20,488 nt of DNA, from NCBI GenBank assembly GCA_011763485.2, contig JAANSK020282713.1, positions 1 to 20,488 on the forward strand, read 5' to 3'. Positions 9,205-19,046 of the stretch are shown piece by piece. The translations under genes and the position numbers were made by a program. This stretch comes from Isoetes engelmannii. Taxonomy: Eukaryota > Streptophyta > Lycopodiopsida > Isoetales > Isoetaceae. Positions within the stretch are counted from its first letter, which is position 1; every line of letters starts with the position of its first letter. The notes beneath the pieces were generated by a model. It was not told the DNA's origin. It worked only from the letters and a program-made list of their open reading frames with translations, and made no database searches.

Positions 9205-12122
9205 ATGGCCCTTTCAACCCAAGTGAGCCCGGCTGTTTCTGTTATTGAAGAATATAGGGCTTTGGTGGATAAAGCATATAAGAAGTTTTCACGCTTGAGG
9301 GATTTTCCATTATATGGGCACAATAAGTGGGGCCATTATTTTCACAAGGCATTTAGAGTCTATACTAGATTATGGAAATTTCAGCAGGATAATCGCCAGA
9401 AATTACTAGAAGCTGGTCTAAGACGCTGGGAGATTGGAGATATTGCATCAAGGATTGGGCAGCTTTACTACATATATTATTTGAAGACTAGTGATGCCAC
9501 ATTCTTGTCAGAGTCCTTCATTTTCTATGATGCCATTTTAAATCGTGAATACTTCAAGGATACTGGAAAGGATGCGAGCTTACTATCCAAACATCTGAGA
9601 TATTATGCTCGTTTTATCATTATATGCTTGCTGCTGAACAAGAAAGACATGGTTAATCAACTTGCTAAAAAGTTAAATGTTCTAGTGGACGAGTATTGCT
9701 CTTTTATGCAGGTCTGTCCAAGGCAAAATATATCTTTTGTATTTTCCAAGGAAGTGATGTTCGTTTTAAACACAAAGTCTTAATTTATTATTAGGCAGCT
9801 GATGCAAAGGAATGGAAAAGTGTATATCAAGAAATCTCGAGGTTTCTCAAAGCTGATTCAGCATGTGCCATTTCAAGACCATTGAGATATAGCCTCGTTC
9901 TTGATGGTCATCCGTCATCTTTTCCAATTGTTCAGCAGTTAGACGGGAGAGCCCCCCTGAAGCTTCACTCCGCCATTCTTGTCAGCTATTACCACAGTGA
10001 GGTGCTGTTATTTGCCTTTTGAATTGTAATATAGTTTGATATCCTGCTCCCCTAGAACCACAACATTAAGCTTGCAGGTAAAGTTCAGCGAGATGACATT
10101 GGAAAACTTTCGAATGCTGCAATCTATTGAATGGGAGCCAAGTGGTGCTTTTTATCGCTCAAAGTCTCCAGAGAATGTTCAAAATTATTCACCTGAAATG
10201 ACACTTAAAAGAACAAACATTGTCGATGAAATAAAAGATCCCACTTTGCCACCAAATCCTGAAAAGCATATTCTCTATCGTCCAAGTATCCCGAGGTTAT
10301 TATTGGTAAGACCCTGCTTTGTTAGATGCTTTGCCGTTTTACTTTCCATTTCTTGATGGATTCTGTCTTTTTTGTTGATGGATTCTGTCTTTTTTCATTC
10401 ACAGGTCTTAGCTACGGCTTGTGAAGAGCTTCCTCTGGATTCTATTATCCTGCTATATGTGTCTGCATCAGGTAATGGAAAATTCATATTGTGACATGTG
10501 AGAGAAGTATAACGTTTAAAACACTAAGGCTCAAAGCACATGTTTACAGCCAAGGCATCTCGAGGTACAACTCAGTCAGGAGGTGTTCCAACCTGCTCAG
10601 ATGCTGCTAGCTCCGTAGCAGAATCAGAGGTGGAGTTACCAAGTTCTTCTACTGCCAACCAGGACTTGGTTTCAGAAACAAGAGGCCATATGCTGGATCC
10701 AGTTCCAGAGCAGTGTGCAACATCTTCAGGGAGCACGCCAGAGACCAGCCCCCACAACTGTGGACCTGGTGGTGACCATGCAATTTCAAGAAGTTTAAGT
10801 GCTTCCAATACTGGGCTTTGGCTCGGCTCTCGACGGTGCACAGGTTCTTATGGATGTGCTTTTATTTTATTTCACCAGCTCTCCTAAAGAGGCGAAAAGG
10901 AAGATTATTTCCAGACGTTAACTAGAGCATGTTTATCTTGCATGGTCTAGTATAACAATGCACAAGTAAACAGTGCATTTGCATATGAGTGGGTAAGTAA
11001 TGTGTAGTAAGTAATATTGATAGTTCTGTTCCAGGTGCGAACTACCTTTATCCCTCTGACATACTACCTTTTACAAGACGGCCACTATTCATTATTATCG
11101 ACAGTGATAACAGTTCTGTTTTTGAGGTGCAAATCTTATACCCTTTTCTATGTCTGTTTTTCTAGAGAGAGTAAGTTGATTAAGTGACAACCATTATAAT
11201 GTTTCAGGGAGTGGCTATAAGCTAAATTTATGTAACGTTCTCACCATTATAATGTTTCAGGGAGTGGCTATAAGCTAAATTTATGTAACGTTCTAATGCA
11301 TTTACACTATTTCATGTCAATAAGACTATCAGTGGTGAGGAAAGAGGAGCCCCTGCAATTCTGCTACTTTCTCCAGTCCCATGGCGAGCAGTTGAAAGGC
11401 CAACAAGTGCAACTGCATTATCTCATAATGAGGGGAAACTGTTTACAACTTTTCTTACTGCACCATTATTGGGTTTTTGTCGTTTGGCTGGACTATCGAT
11501 GAACGAAATTCAGCAGGTGCATGTCTATGTTTCATCATGGATTTTGGAGCACATTCCATGCAGGCTCTTGTAAGGGAGTTCCTAACAAACAAGCAATGGT
11601 GTCATTTTTGCAGGGATTGTATGAACAGGCTGAGAAGGTTCTATCAGGCATTTTTATTCACTGGAATGAGCGTCTATCATCTTCTAGTTCCATGAATATT
11701 ATTTGGGCTCGTGTCCTGGCCGACCCATTTTTACGCAGATTCTTGCTGAGGTATAGTGCCTTAACTACCTAAGTTAATGTCTCAAAATCATCAAGATAAC
11801 ACATGTTTAAAATGTCCATGTTGCCAGGTTCATTTTCTGCTATGGATGTTATAGGCTTAATGAGTTGCATCGCACTAGGTATTCAATAATGCCTAGATGC
11901 TATCCAGCACTGCCCGAAGATTTTCTACTTGGAGAATGGGTGCCGTCTGACATAAGAAGGATTGCCAAACTTTTTGGTGTGGATAATCAATTTTTAACCT
12001 CTAAGCTGGAAGGCACTTATTCGTACTCCTCAAACGTTAGTGGTAATTCTACTCTGGAGGGATGTGACAATTGTAGCCCAGTCAATAGCCCTGTTTCTCA
12101 AGATTATGAGACAGCTAAATGA
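9205..12122 (+). CDS. SCAI: Protein SCAI homologue, nine coding exons, 672 residues
   Basis: Exons: 9205-9711, 9795-10001, 10078-10305, 10405-10471, 10550-10843, 11035-11126, 11325-11516, 11614-11750 and 11828-12122 (TGA). All eight introns are GT-AG, 76-198 bp long, and phases agree throughout (2019 nt). The start has A at -3 and G at +4 and is the first Met after an in-frame TAG at 9190. Residues 1-336 contain the conserved N-terminal part (for example WKFQQDNRQKLLEAGLRRWE, RWEIGDIASRIGQLY, IEWEPSG, LYRPSIPRLLL). Residues ~337-434 are a Ser/Thr/Pro-rich linker, probably disordered. The C-terminal part has YPSDILPFTRRPLFIIIDSD and FLRRFLLRFIFCYG, close to human SCAI (LHPGDLYPFTRKPLFIIVDS as I recall it). 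Known: animal SCAI is a nuclear cofactor that represses MRTF/SRF transcription and binds 53BP1 in double-strand-break repair. Plants lack MRTF, so a chromatin or repair role is inference. No signal peptide or membrane segment is evident. The last exon end is the least certain; a splice within its 3' part is possible. Confidence 0.94.
10353..10395 (+). repeat. 22-bp tandem duplication in SCAI intron 3
   Basis: TTGATGGATTCTGTCTTTTT occurs at 10353 and again at 10375, directly before the intron 3 acceptor (exon starts 10405). The duplication lengthens the polypyrimidine tract and should not disturb splicing. Confidence 0.85.
11190..11295 (+). repeat. Perfect 53-bp-period tandem duplication in SCAI intron 6
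   Basis: The 52 bases at 11190-11241 are repeated identically at 11243-11294. Each copy includes ATGTTTCAG followed by GGAGTG, which resembles a 3' splice site (AG at 11206-11207 and 11259-11260). The acceptor that restores the conserved protein is the later AATAAG at 11322-11324. Identity between the copies points to a recent event. Confidence 0.92.
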
Positions 12123-13677
12123 TGGATTTTGCAGGTTCTTACTAGTAACTTATGCCCTTTGGAAGTTGTTCTTTAGTGCACATGAAGGTTTGTCTGACAC
12201 AGCAGCAATTCTGAAGCCAGGGCCATTAATGGTCAAGTTTGTTTTGCCAATCAATGGTTTTATTCGATCATGTTAAGGCATATGGCCTATGAATACAGAA
12301 TCTTTCTGTATGAGGAAATGCAGTGGGCTGTCTAAGGTACTTACCAGTTCTCATGTCACAGATTGGAAATCAAAATATGAGCCTTCGTTCCCACCCAGAG
12401 GTTACTATAAAATTATTTCATGTAAATTAGATGTGTGCAAGATATTCAGACCAAGATAACATAGCATTGTTTGAGAGTGGAACCTTTAAACAAGCATACG
12501 GCTTGTTTTCAAAAGAAAGTACGATTTGGAAGCATTGAAGGAAGTAAAACGTTTTCCTTAGCCTTTGATGAACTGAAGCAAAGAGGTATATGAATCCATG
12601 AGCAGATATTCATATATAGTATGAATCTATCTCAGATGCTAAACCTTTGGTTAAAATGTAAATGGAAAACTTATCTAACAAACTGCAATTAGAAGCGTGT
12701 GCATAACAATGGTAAAATGCTATATACTTCAAACAAAGCCTTCATAATTTGAGATAGAGTAAAGAACCCTTGACAAGTCACCCATTATGTGTGTCCTTGA
12801 AGGCCCAAAATCATGAAGGTTTTAAGGTGGATTGGTTTTGAAACCTTTTGAAAAAACCTTAGGGTACTATATTTTGTTAGGGTTTGAGATTTGTGTATAT
12901 TGTGTACTGCAGTTTTGCGCTCGAATTTGGGGGCCAACTGGGTGAATAATTTGCTTGCGGATTCTTGAATCGTGGCAAAAGTTGTATGCCTACTAAATCT
13001 TGCTTTATCACTAAATCCTAGCTCGATCACTTGAGAATATGCCAAATGAGATCAAATCTTAGCCCCCGAAATCACTGCCCTAACACTAGAATACCCAGTG
13101 TACAAAATATGCTGGGAAACTTAGGATTTAGATGTCAAATAGGTAATGGTCACATAGAAAAAAAACTAGCAGAAACGCAGGGTTGGAGAGAGGGAAGGTT
13201 GGGTCCACAAAGAAGAATTGGGAAGTTTATAGAATTTGAGATGTGTTGTAAAGCAATATAGACAGTATTGTACAGGATCATATGTAGTACGACGAAAGGA
13301 GACATTTATTTGCAAAAAAGTGTAGGAATTGGATTTCACCAAGTACATACTTTTGCTTCACTTTTATCTTAGTCGTAAAAACAACATAAAGACGACTTAT
13401 GATCTACCTTAGTATTCGATGAACTATAGCAGCTAATTTATGACCTGTAGATAGTTATCAAAGGTTCCAGTTGCCTCTATATTATTTGTTTTGTTGCATT
13501 TCTTTTATGAAGCTAGAGTGAAGACCAAGACGGCATTATATTGTTGATGTTAACTTACTAACTTGCAATCTTTTATTTCATCTTTTGCATCTTGACACTT
13601 GTCGATAATTATGCCGAATTTTCTAGTTTTTTATTCTTTTGTTTAGAACAGTAAAACCACCTGGTGTTTCTATGTAA
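12123..13677. other. SCAI 3' flank and unassigned intergenic sequence
   Basis: The 3' untranslated region of the SCAI gene must begin here, but I find no clear AATAAA signal in the first few hundred bases, so its end is not set. A pyrimidine-rich acceptor-like site (TTTTGCAG) just after the stop, at about 12128-12135, could belong to an alternative last exon. The rest has only short open frames without recognisable domains. Confidence 0.45.
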
Positions 13678-13839
13678 GCAGAGCCACCAAGTGACCATTC
13701 AAAAAATAGTTTTAAAACTGGTTCGCCAGAATTTGGCATGCCTTCCACTCCTAATGCTGTGATGGATGTGTCCATAAAGCAGATTTCTTGTCGTTTGCTC
13801 ATCTCCGTTCAGTCCTTTGCTTCCAAATCCACAAAAGTA
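13678..13839 (+). other. Short coding-like open stretch, possible exon remnant
   Basis: 54 codons are open here after a TAA at 13675 and before a TAA at 13840. The translation is protein-like rather than low complexity (it contains AEPPSDHSKNSFKTGSPEFG, then MPSTPNAVMDVSIKQ). The preceding 24 bases in the same frame also read sensibly (VKPPGVSM) up to that stop. I do not recognise the protein. It could be a decayed exon, a captured gene fragment or chance. Confidence 0.25.
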
Positions 13840-15615
13840 TAACCTAAAAGTCTACAAAAATATAACCTAAAAGCAGAATGCAAGACCTTGGCGTCCCACG
13901 AAAGAAAGAAATTTTGTCATAACCATTTAGCAGATGGATCTTTCCACAAGAATTGGATGAAAGATAGGTTATACTCTGGCGCTACCAAACCCGTAACAAA
14001 ATATACAAGAAAACATAATCTGATGCAGCTACAAGCGAAAAACTTACCGCATCATAACATGGAATTTCTTGGACCGTAGATATAGAGATTTGAAGAACTA
14101 ATGGCATAAATTGAAACTTGCTTATAGAAATTTGAAGATCTAACGACATAAATTGAAACTTGCTGAGGTGGAGCGCAACATGGATAGACTAGAATTTGAG
14201 AAATTGTCATAGGGGGTTACGTAAGCCTCCTAAAAATCAAAATACCATAGCATTCTCATGAATAGGCATATGGAAGCTAACTAACAAAAGTCTTGCTAGT
14301 AATCAATTGATGGGATATTGCAAGGAACTAAGAGTGTCATCATATTAACTCTACATATAGGGTAAAACAAAGTTGAAATTATCATTTTGACATAACTACT
14401 TAGAGCTTCCATGTTGCATAGTCAGTTGCTTTCTCCATAACGTAGCAAGCAATGAAGGTGGCAACTTAAGTGCAAAATCGATGCCAAACCTTACTTCACC
14501 ATAATATGATACAAATGTTTATTCAACTAACAAACTTCATCATTACAGTGCCATAATTGTAATGTGAAGACACGTTCACACCTTGGTCACCAAGTTACAA
14601 CTCCCATTACTGCAGTACTGTAAATGGTTCCATGTTATCATGTGCAGTAAAATGCCATATGCTGCATAACTTGGATAGGCAATACATTGAAAATGAAGCT
14701 ACATGTACATGCATCTTTTAGCTCCTTCACATTCAAATTCGTAGGACATCAACTGCACCACAACCACAATGTATCCAAGTCTGACATATGTGTAAGAATG
14801 AAAGCAAGTCTGACACAGATCTTACAAACTGATACGGTGTTAATGTGACTCGTTAAGCTGGTTCTTACTGAAAGTCAGCTTGTTATCAAGATAGAAATTA
14901 ACTCTTTGTATTTGTAGGATGCTCCTAACCACCAAAGTTCATGGAAACCTTTATCTTTAGCTTAGTACTATCTATAGCATATTGACTACCATACCTGAAA
15001 CAAAGAAGAGGTTCTTTGTGATCATTTCAAATGATGCATAGATTTTGTTCTCTCCAGTGACGTCATTTGTGTCATTATGTGTTGAAAGAGAAAGTACAAG
15101 ATATTATATATGATTCTGCTCAAAAGCGAGCAGAATGTTGGAGTTTTTGACAAACATCCCATCCATGCACCATCGTTTTAACAATAGGAAAAATAAAGGA
15201 AAAAAAAAGTCTAAACAATGATACCTTGTAATAGAACTTCATGATGAACACCATATTGTCAATGCAGTAGAGCAAATTGTGTCATAATTTGTAAATAATG
15301 TCTTGCAACATTTTGCAGCTATTTACAGATGAAGAGGGGTTGTGTATAAACTTGTCTAGATCTTCTTGGTACAGCTGCAGGAGAGAAAGATTTGTACTTC
15401 TCATGTATGTCACTTGCCTATGAAAAATGACACCATGATTCTGTCTTTGCTACCCACAATAAGTACAAAAAAGACAAAGTATGTCAAACAAGTGGCACAC
15501 AAATCCGTGCACAGTTCATAGATTGCTCAGCTACAAAAATACTATATAAAAATTGGAAAGGATTCCCATAAAACTCCAACTTCTTTGAACCTGTCATGTG
15601 GTTGACAATTAATGA
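13840..15615. other. Unassigned AT-rich intergenic sequence
   Basis: No gene is supported. A 63-codon open frame (13888-14079) has no recognisable domain. TATAACCTAAAAG is repeated at about 13838 and 13860. A 42-bp imperfect tandem repeat occupies 14081-14164 and is listed separately. Confidence 0.45.
14081..14164. repeat. Imperfect 42-bp tandem repeat, two copies
   Basis: 14081-14122 and 14123-14164 both run from TATAGA to ATTGAAACTTGCT with a few substitutions. It is a small local duplication in non-coding sequence. Confidence 0.8.
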
Positions 15616-16545
15616 TTCTGTGCAACTGCATGTTCAGTCAGGTTCACCGAAGTAGGCGTTTATTCACAGAAATTTTTCACAATAGTATTCTATGTATAAC
15701 AACATAGCAGTTTCAGGTTCAATTATTCTACTCAGTGGTACAACACCTGTCTGTGGTCGACAATAATGATTCTGATCACATAGTGTAACCATTCTGATTA
15801 GTGATCATAGTGTAAATATTCTGATCATAGTGCAGATATTCTGTGGTTGACAATGATGATTCTGACCACATAGCCTAGTTTCGCATGGCTTAATTCATGT
15901 GCTAAAATACCACCATCAACTGCCATATAATCCACTTGTTTTGAACCCACAAATTCAGGTTCGACTATTGCAAGGAAACCAAGTTAATGCATCATGTTCC
16001 TGCATGTGAGAGCTTCTCATTTCTGTGCAACTGCATGTTCAGCCAGATTCACCGGAGTAGGCCCTTATTCACAAAACTTATTCGCAATAATATTCTATGT
16101 ATAACAGCATAGCAGTTTCAAGTTCAACTATTCTACTGTCCTAACAAGTGGTATAACACCTCTCTGTGGTTGAGAATAATGATTCTGATCACATAGTCTA
16201 AACATTCTGATCAATGATCATAGTGTATACATATTCTGTGGTTGACAATGATGATTCTGACCACATAGCCTAGTTTATGCATGGCTTAATTCATGTGCTA
16301 AAATACCACCATCAACTGCCATATAATCCACTTGTTTTGAACCCCCAAATTAAGGTTCAATTACTGCAAGGAAACCAAGTTCCTACACATACAATATGTG
16401 AGAGCTTCTCAATTTTGTGCAACTGCATGTTCAGCCAGATTCACCGGAAATGATCCCTGGGTTAGGCGTTTATTTACAGACCTTATTCGCAATAATATTC
16501 TATGGCATAGCAGTTTCAAGTTCAATTATTGCACTGCTTTACCTC
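15616..16545. repeat. ~400-bp tandem repeat, about 2.3 copies
   Basis: Copies begin at 15616, 16021 and 16413, each with TTCTGTGCAACTGCATGTTC or a one-base variant, giving periods of 405 and 392 bp. The third is partial and fades after ~16545. Shared blocks include the CTGCATGTTCAG start, ATAGCAGTTTCA, GATTCTGACCACATAGCCTA and CCATCAACTGCCATATAATC. Within each unit, short ATTCTGATCA/CATAGTG sub-repeats vary in number and explain part of the length difference. No coding capacity is preserved between copies, so this is a satellite-like or locally duplicated non-coding segment. The overlapping open frames at 16398-16637 are by-products. Confidence 0.88.
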
Positions 16546-16884
16546 AATCCTATGGCAGAGCCTTTCACTTACCTGTGTCTTTTAGTTCATACCATATAAA
16601 TAATAAGGGAACTTCTACATCAGTATTTATTTTCTAGATCGTAGTGATTACTTGATCTAGTTACTTCTCCTTATAACCTGCTGTAATCTGCTAAGACCAT
16701 TGCTCATTTTATTTGTGTATCAGTCACTGCGATTTACATTCGCTACACAACTGATAAACATGATAAGGAAATGCAATTTACATTTGCTACAGAAAATATA
16801 CCTGACAAATCTGTGATTCCACCCTTAAACAGCCGTGGATGTCTCTTGTTTATTTTATTACAGCATAAAGCACCGTAACTGCCC
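16546..16884. other. Unassigned sequence between tandem repeat and LINE
   Basis: AT-rich, no gene seen. It contains a short repeated segment around CAATTTACATT/CGATTTACATTCGCTACA at about 16730 and 16771. Confidence 0.4.
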
Positions 16885-16902
16885 TTTTTTTTTTTTTTTT
16901 TT
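16885..16902 (-). other. LINE poly(A) tail
   Basis: Eighteen consecutive T on the plus strand, preceded by GCCC and followed by the LINE 3' region. It sets the orientation and the 3' border of the LINE. Confidence 0.85.
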
Positions 16903-17180
16903 GAAGAACTCTTTCTCATTAAATTAAAAGAATAGCAATGGTACAAAGTGAGTGAAGAGGAAGAGGAGCTACCCCGAAGAGGCAGCGATACCCCACCACT
17001 CCGTCATCCCCTCAACAACTACTGAACAAAATGTCCGTCAACATCTACAATCCCCAGGAAGTCTCGTCAGATGGCGAACTTCCGCTCCGCCAACCCAAGA
17101 AACACCAGAAAGCTCTGAAACAATCTGTACCTCAGGCGGGGAATAAAGGAGGCCGAAGGCTGCTGGACCCCCTGAAAAAC

Positions 17181-17696
17181 CTACAGCCACCGCCGTCTCC
17201 AGATCAGCCATACGAGCCAGGCGACACCTAAATGCAAGGCTTGCTTCCGCAGCAGAGGCCAAGCACCTGGATACAAATGCAGCAACAACTGTTGGCTAGT
17301 CAATCGAACCTGGAACCGAGCCCGGACCCCGTCCCAAGCGGCCTGCAAGTGAGGGCAAAGAACCAGACAATGCTCCACCGTCTCATGATGAAGACCACAA
17401 CAAGGGCACAGAGGACTCACCCCCGGCCGAAACCTGTTCACCAGGGCATTCACCCTGATACAACGGTGCACCAGCTGCCACAGGAGCACCCTCACCTTGG
17501 GGGGGGGGGGGGGGGGGGGAAGGGGAAGGGTACTCCACGTCCACACCCAGACGAAGCACCAACGGGAGCGCGGAAGCTGTAAAGACCACTTGCCAGAAGG
17601 TGGCAAAGTGTCATGGATGACCAACGTACGGTAGGAAGACCGCACAAAGCATGAAGACATCAAGATGAACTCTCCAAACCTGCACCACCACGTCAT
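17181..17696 (-). pseudogene. LINE reverse-transcriptase zinc-binding region, frameshifted
   Basis: This 171-codon open stretch carries the zf-RVT-type pattern: PPKVRVLLWQL, then NRFRPG, CPCC and HETVEHCLVLCP, followed by a hydrophobic Trp-rich segment (AWLVWLIWRRRW). In plant LINEs this domain lies downstream of the reverse transcriptase and upstream of the poly(A). A poly-Pro run (residues ~60-66) comes from the C homopolymer. Upstream of it, the more family-like reading (FTASALPLVLRLGVDV) is in another frame (17589-17383), so the homopolymer region marks a frame change. Confidence 0.8.
17499..17519. repeat. G21 homopolymer inside the LINE
   Basis: Twenty-one consecutive G on the plus strand. 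On the sense (minus) strand it encodes poly-Pro within the LINE remnant. Such runs are prone to length variation and to sequencing error, so the exact length should be treated with caution. Confidence 0.8.
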
Positions 17697-18048
17697 CCTA
17701 AAGCACTACTGGCATGTGCAGCGGAATGTGACGGGCCACTTGCTCCCAAATAGTTCGGTCACTGGCCCTCAAGTGAAACTGGGCTTGGAAGAACTCCCAT
17801 GATGCAACCTGGCCACCCCAGTACCAATCCTCCAAAATGAGCACCCCAGCCCGCCTCCAACGGGCCTGCGTCCGAGCGTGAACAGTGGCGGCCAGGGGCA
17901 ACTGTGCTGGAGGCAGAGGAACCCACAAGAAGGGCGAGGAGTGATGATACATTGAGGCAGGATCCAACTGCAACACCCGCACATGGTCCCAGGCCCACAA
18001 CACCCCGGTGAGTAAGGGGGATGCGTGCAGGAAAGGCTTAAGCCTCTA

Positions 18049-18245
18049 TTATGTCAATCAATCAATCGATTATCCAACTATTAAAACTTATTTACTTTAA
18101 TTTTTTTTGCCAACTAGATAGTTCAAATAGATAATTTTTAGAATATAAATTATCGATTTCCAGTGATTCAACAAATGTAGTTTGGCAAAAAAATTAAAGT
18201 AAATGAGTTTTAATAGTTGGATAATCGATTGATTGATTGACATAA
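18049..18245. repeat. Foldback (inverted repeat) at the LINE boundary
   Basis: The left arm (18049-18112, starting TTATGTCAATCAATCAATCG) and the right arm (18183-18245, ending GATTGATTGACATAA) are reverse complements over about 63 bp, with one mismatch and one 1-base length difference. The loop is 70 bp. It looks like a MITE in shape, but the right arm and loop are also part of the larger tandem unit (second copy at 19603 onward), which lacks the left arm. So it may be a local inverted duplication rather than a transposon. No clear target duplication is visible. Confidence 0.75.
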
Positions 18246-18890
18246 CACTATTATGAGGATTTGATAATTACAAACTCTTAGCACATAATCATGATAACTA
18301 ATATAGTAAAATATAACTTTTAAAATAGTAATATACAAATTATTTTTTATAATCTCACAAACAATACTGACAAATTAGAAATTGTTAAATTGTAAATACT
18401 AAACTGATATTTATAATCTAGAGAATATATGTATAATGGTACTTGTCAAGTTAAAATTGACAATACTTTATGTTTGTAATATTGTTACAATATTGTAAAA
18501 CTATGATCTTTTAAAATACTAAGCTTTGCCTAACATCATTTATAACCTATTATTTGTTAAACTCTAAAAACTCTTAAATCTATGTAAATTGTAAAAGAAC
18601 TATATATATTTCTTTCAAAAATAGGTAAAGAAAATTTTAGGTTCTAGTTAGATGACAAATTTTATGTAAATAGCAATTAGGTTTGAAAAGAATAACAAAA
18701 TACTATTCATTTGTAATTATAAAATAATAATAACATTGAGAAAGTAAAAAAATATCTTGAATTAGACTTGAGTATGTAAATGAGTCCTGATAGTTGGATA
18801 ATCGATTGATTGATTGACTATGCTATTATAAGGATTCGATAATTTATAACCTCTTAATATATAGCATTAATTAATACTAAATTATAAAAT
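18199..18890. repeat. Older internal repeat within the tandem unit
   Basis: A ~110-bp segment starting at 18199 (GTAAATGAGTTTTAATAGTT) resembles one starting at 18776 (GTAAATGAGTCCTGATAGTT). Both carry TAGTTGGATAATCGATTGAT and the following CTATTAT.AGGATT.GATAATT. The match is looser than that between the large units, so this duplication is older. The same pair recurs in copy 2 near 19685 and 20216. Confidence 0.75.
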
Positions 18891-18911
18891 GTTAATTCGT
18901 TAAAGAAAAAG

Positions 18912-18930
18912 GACCTTTGAGAAAAAGGTC
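18912..18930. other. Short hairpin GACCTTT / AAAGGTC
   Basis: A perfect 7-bp stem with a 5-base loop is conserved in both tandem units (second copy near 20354-20372). Function is unknown; it may be chance in AT-rich DNA. Confidence 0.4.
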
Positions 18931-19046
18931 GTTTGTTTCCCTCCTTTTTGTAGTTTGCACCAATAAGCACCGATAGAAAAGGGGATGAAATTAAAAAAGC
19001 AGGGCAGTTCAGGGGAAGATAACATAGAGGAAGGAGGCGGATCATC

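Larger units (their letters stand above)
16885..18045 (-). mobile_element. 5'-truncated LINE (L1-type non-LTR retrotransposon)
   Basis: On the minus strand a GC-rich coding remnant ends in an 18-base poly(A) (T run at 16885-16902 on the plus strand), the hallmark of target-primed LINE insertion. Going 5' to 3', 18003-17698 reads like the region after plant LINE reverse transcriptase (DWYWGGQVASWEFFQAQF). Then 17696-17181 holds the zinc-binding (zf-RVT) region, with KVRVLLWQLVHRCIRVNALV and CPCC followed by HETVEHCLVLCP at residues ~66-115 of that frame. A C-terminal tail follows at 17262-17038. The frames differ between these parts, so the copy carries several frameshifts, and a 21-base G run (C run in the sense strand) lies just before the zinc-binding part. 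The reverse transcriptase core and endonuclease are missing. I could not find a matching target duplication at the two ends. GC-rich codons fit a monocot LINE. Confidence 0.85.

Noticed and set aside
9712-9783. Read-through of SCAI exon 1 to a stop at 9781
   Set aside because: A donor at 9712 and acceptor at 9794 restore the conserved family sequence (AADAKEWKSVYQEISRFLKA); the read-through tail is intron sequence.
10540-10887. Ser/Thr-rich 115-codon frame as a separate gene, with a minus-strand partner 10572-10841
   Set aside because: It is SCAI exon 5 (10550-10843) read with intron flanks; the minus-strand frame is its shadow.
15616-16545. CRISPR-like array
   Set aside because: The repeat unit is ~400 bp without spacers of regular length, in a plant nuclear context.
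17232-17582. 116-codon plus-strand frame with a poly-Gly run
   Set aside because: It is the antisense of the LINE zinc-binding region and of the G homopolymer.
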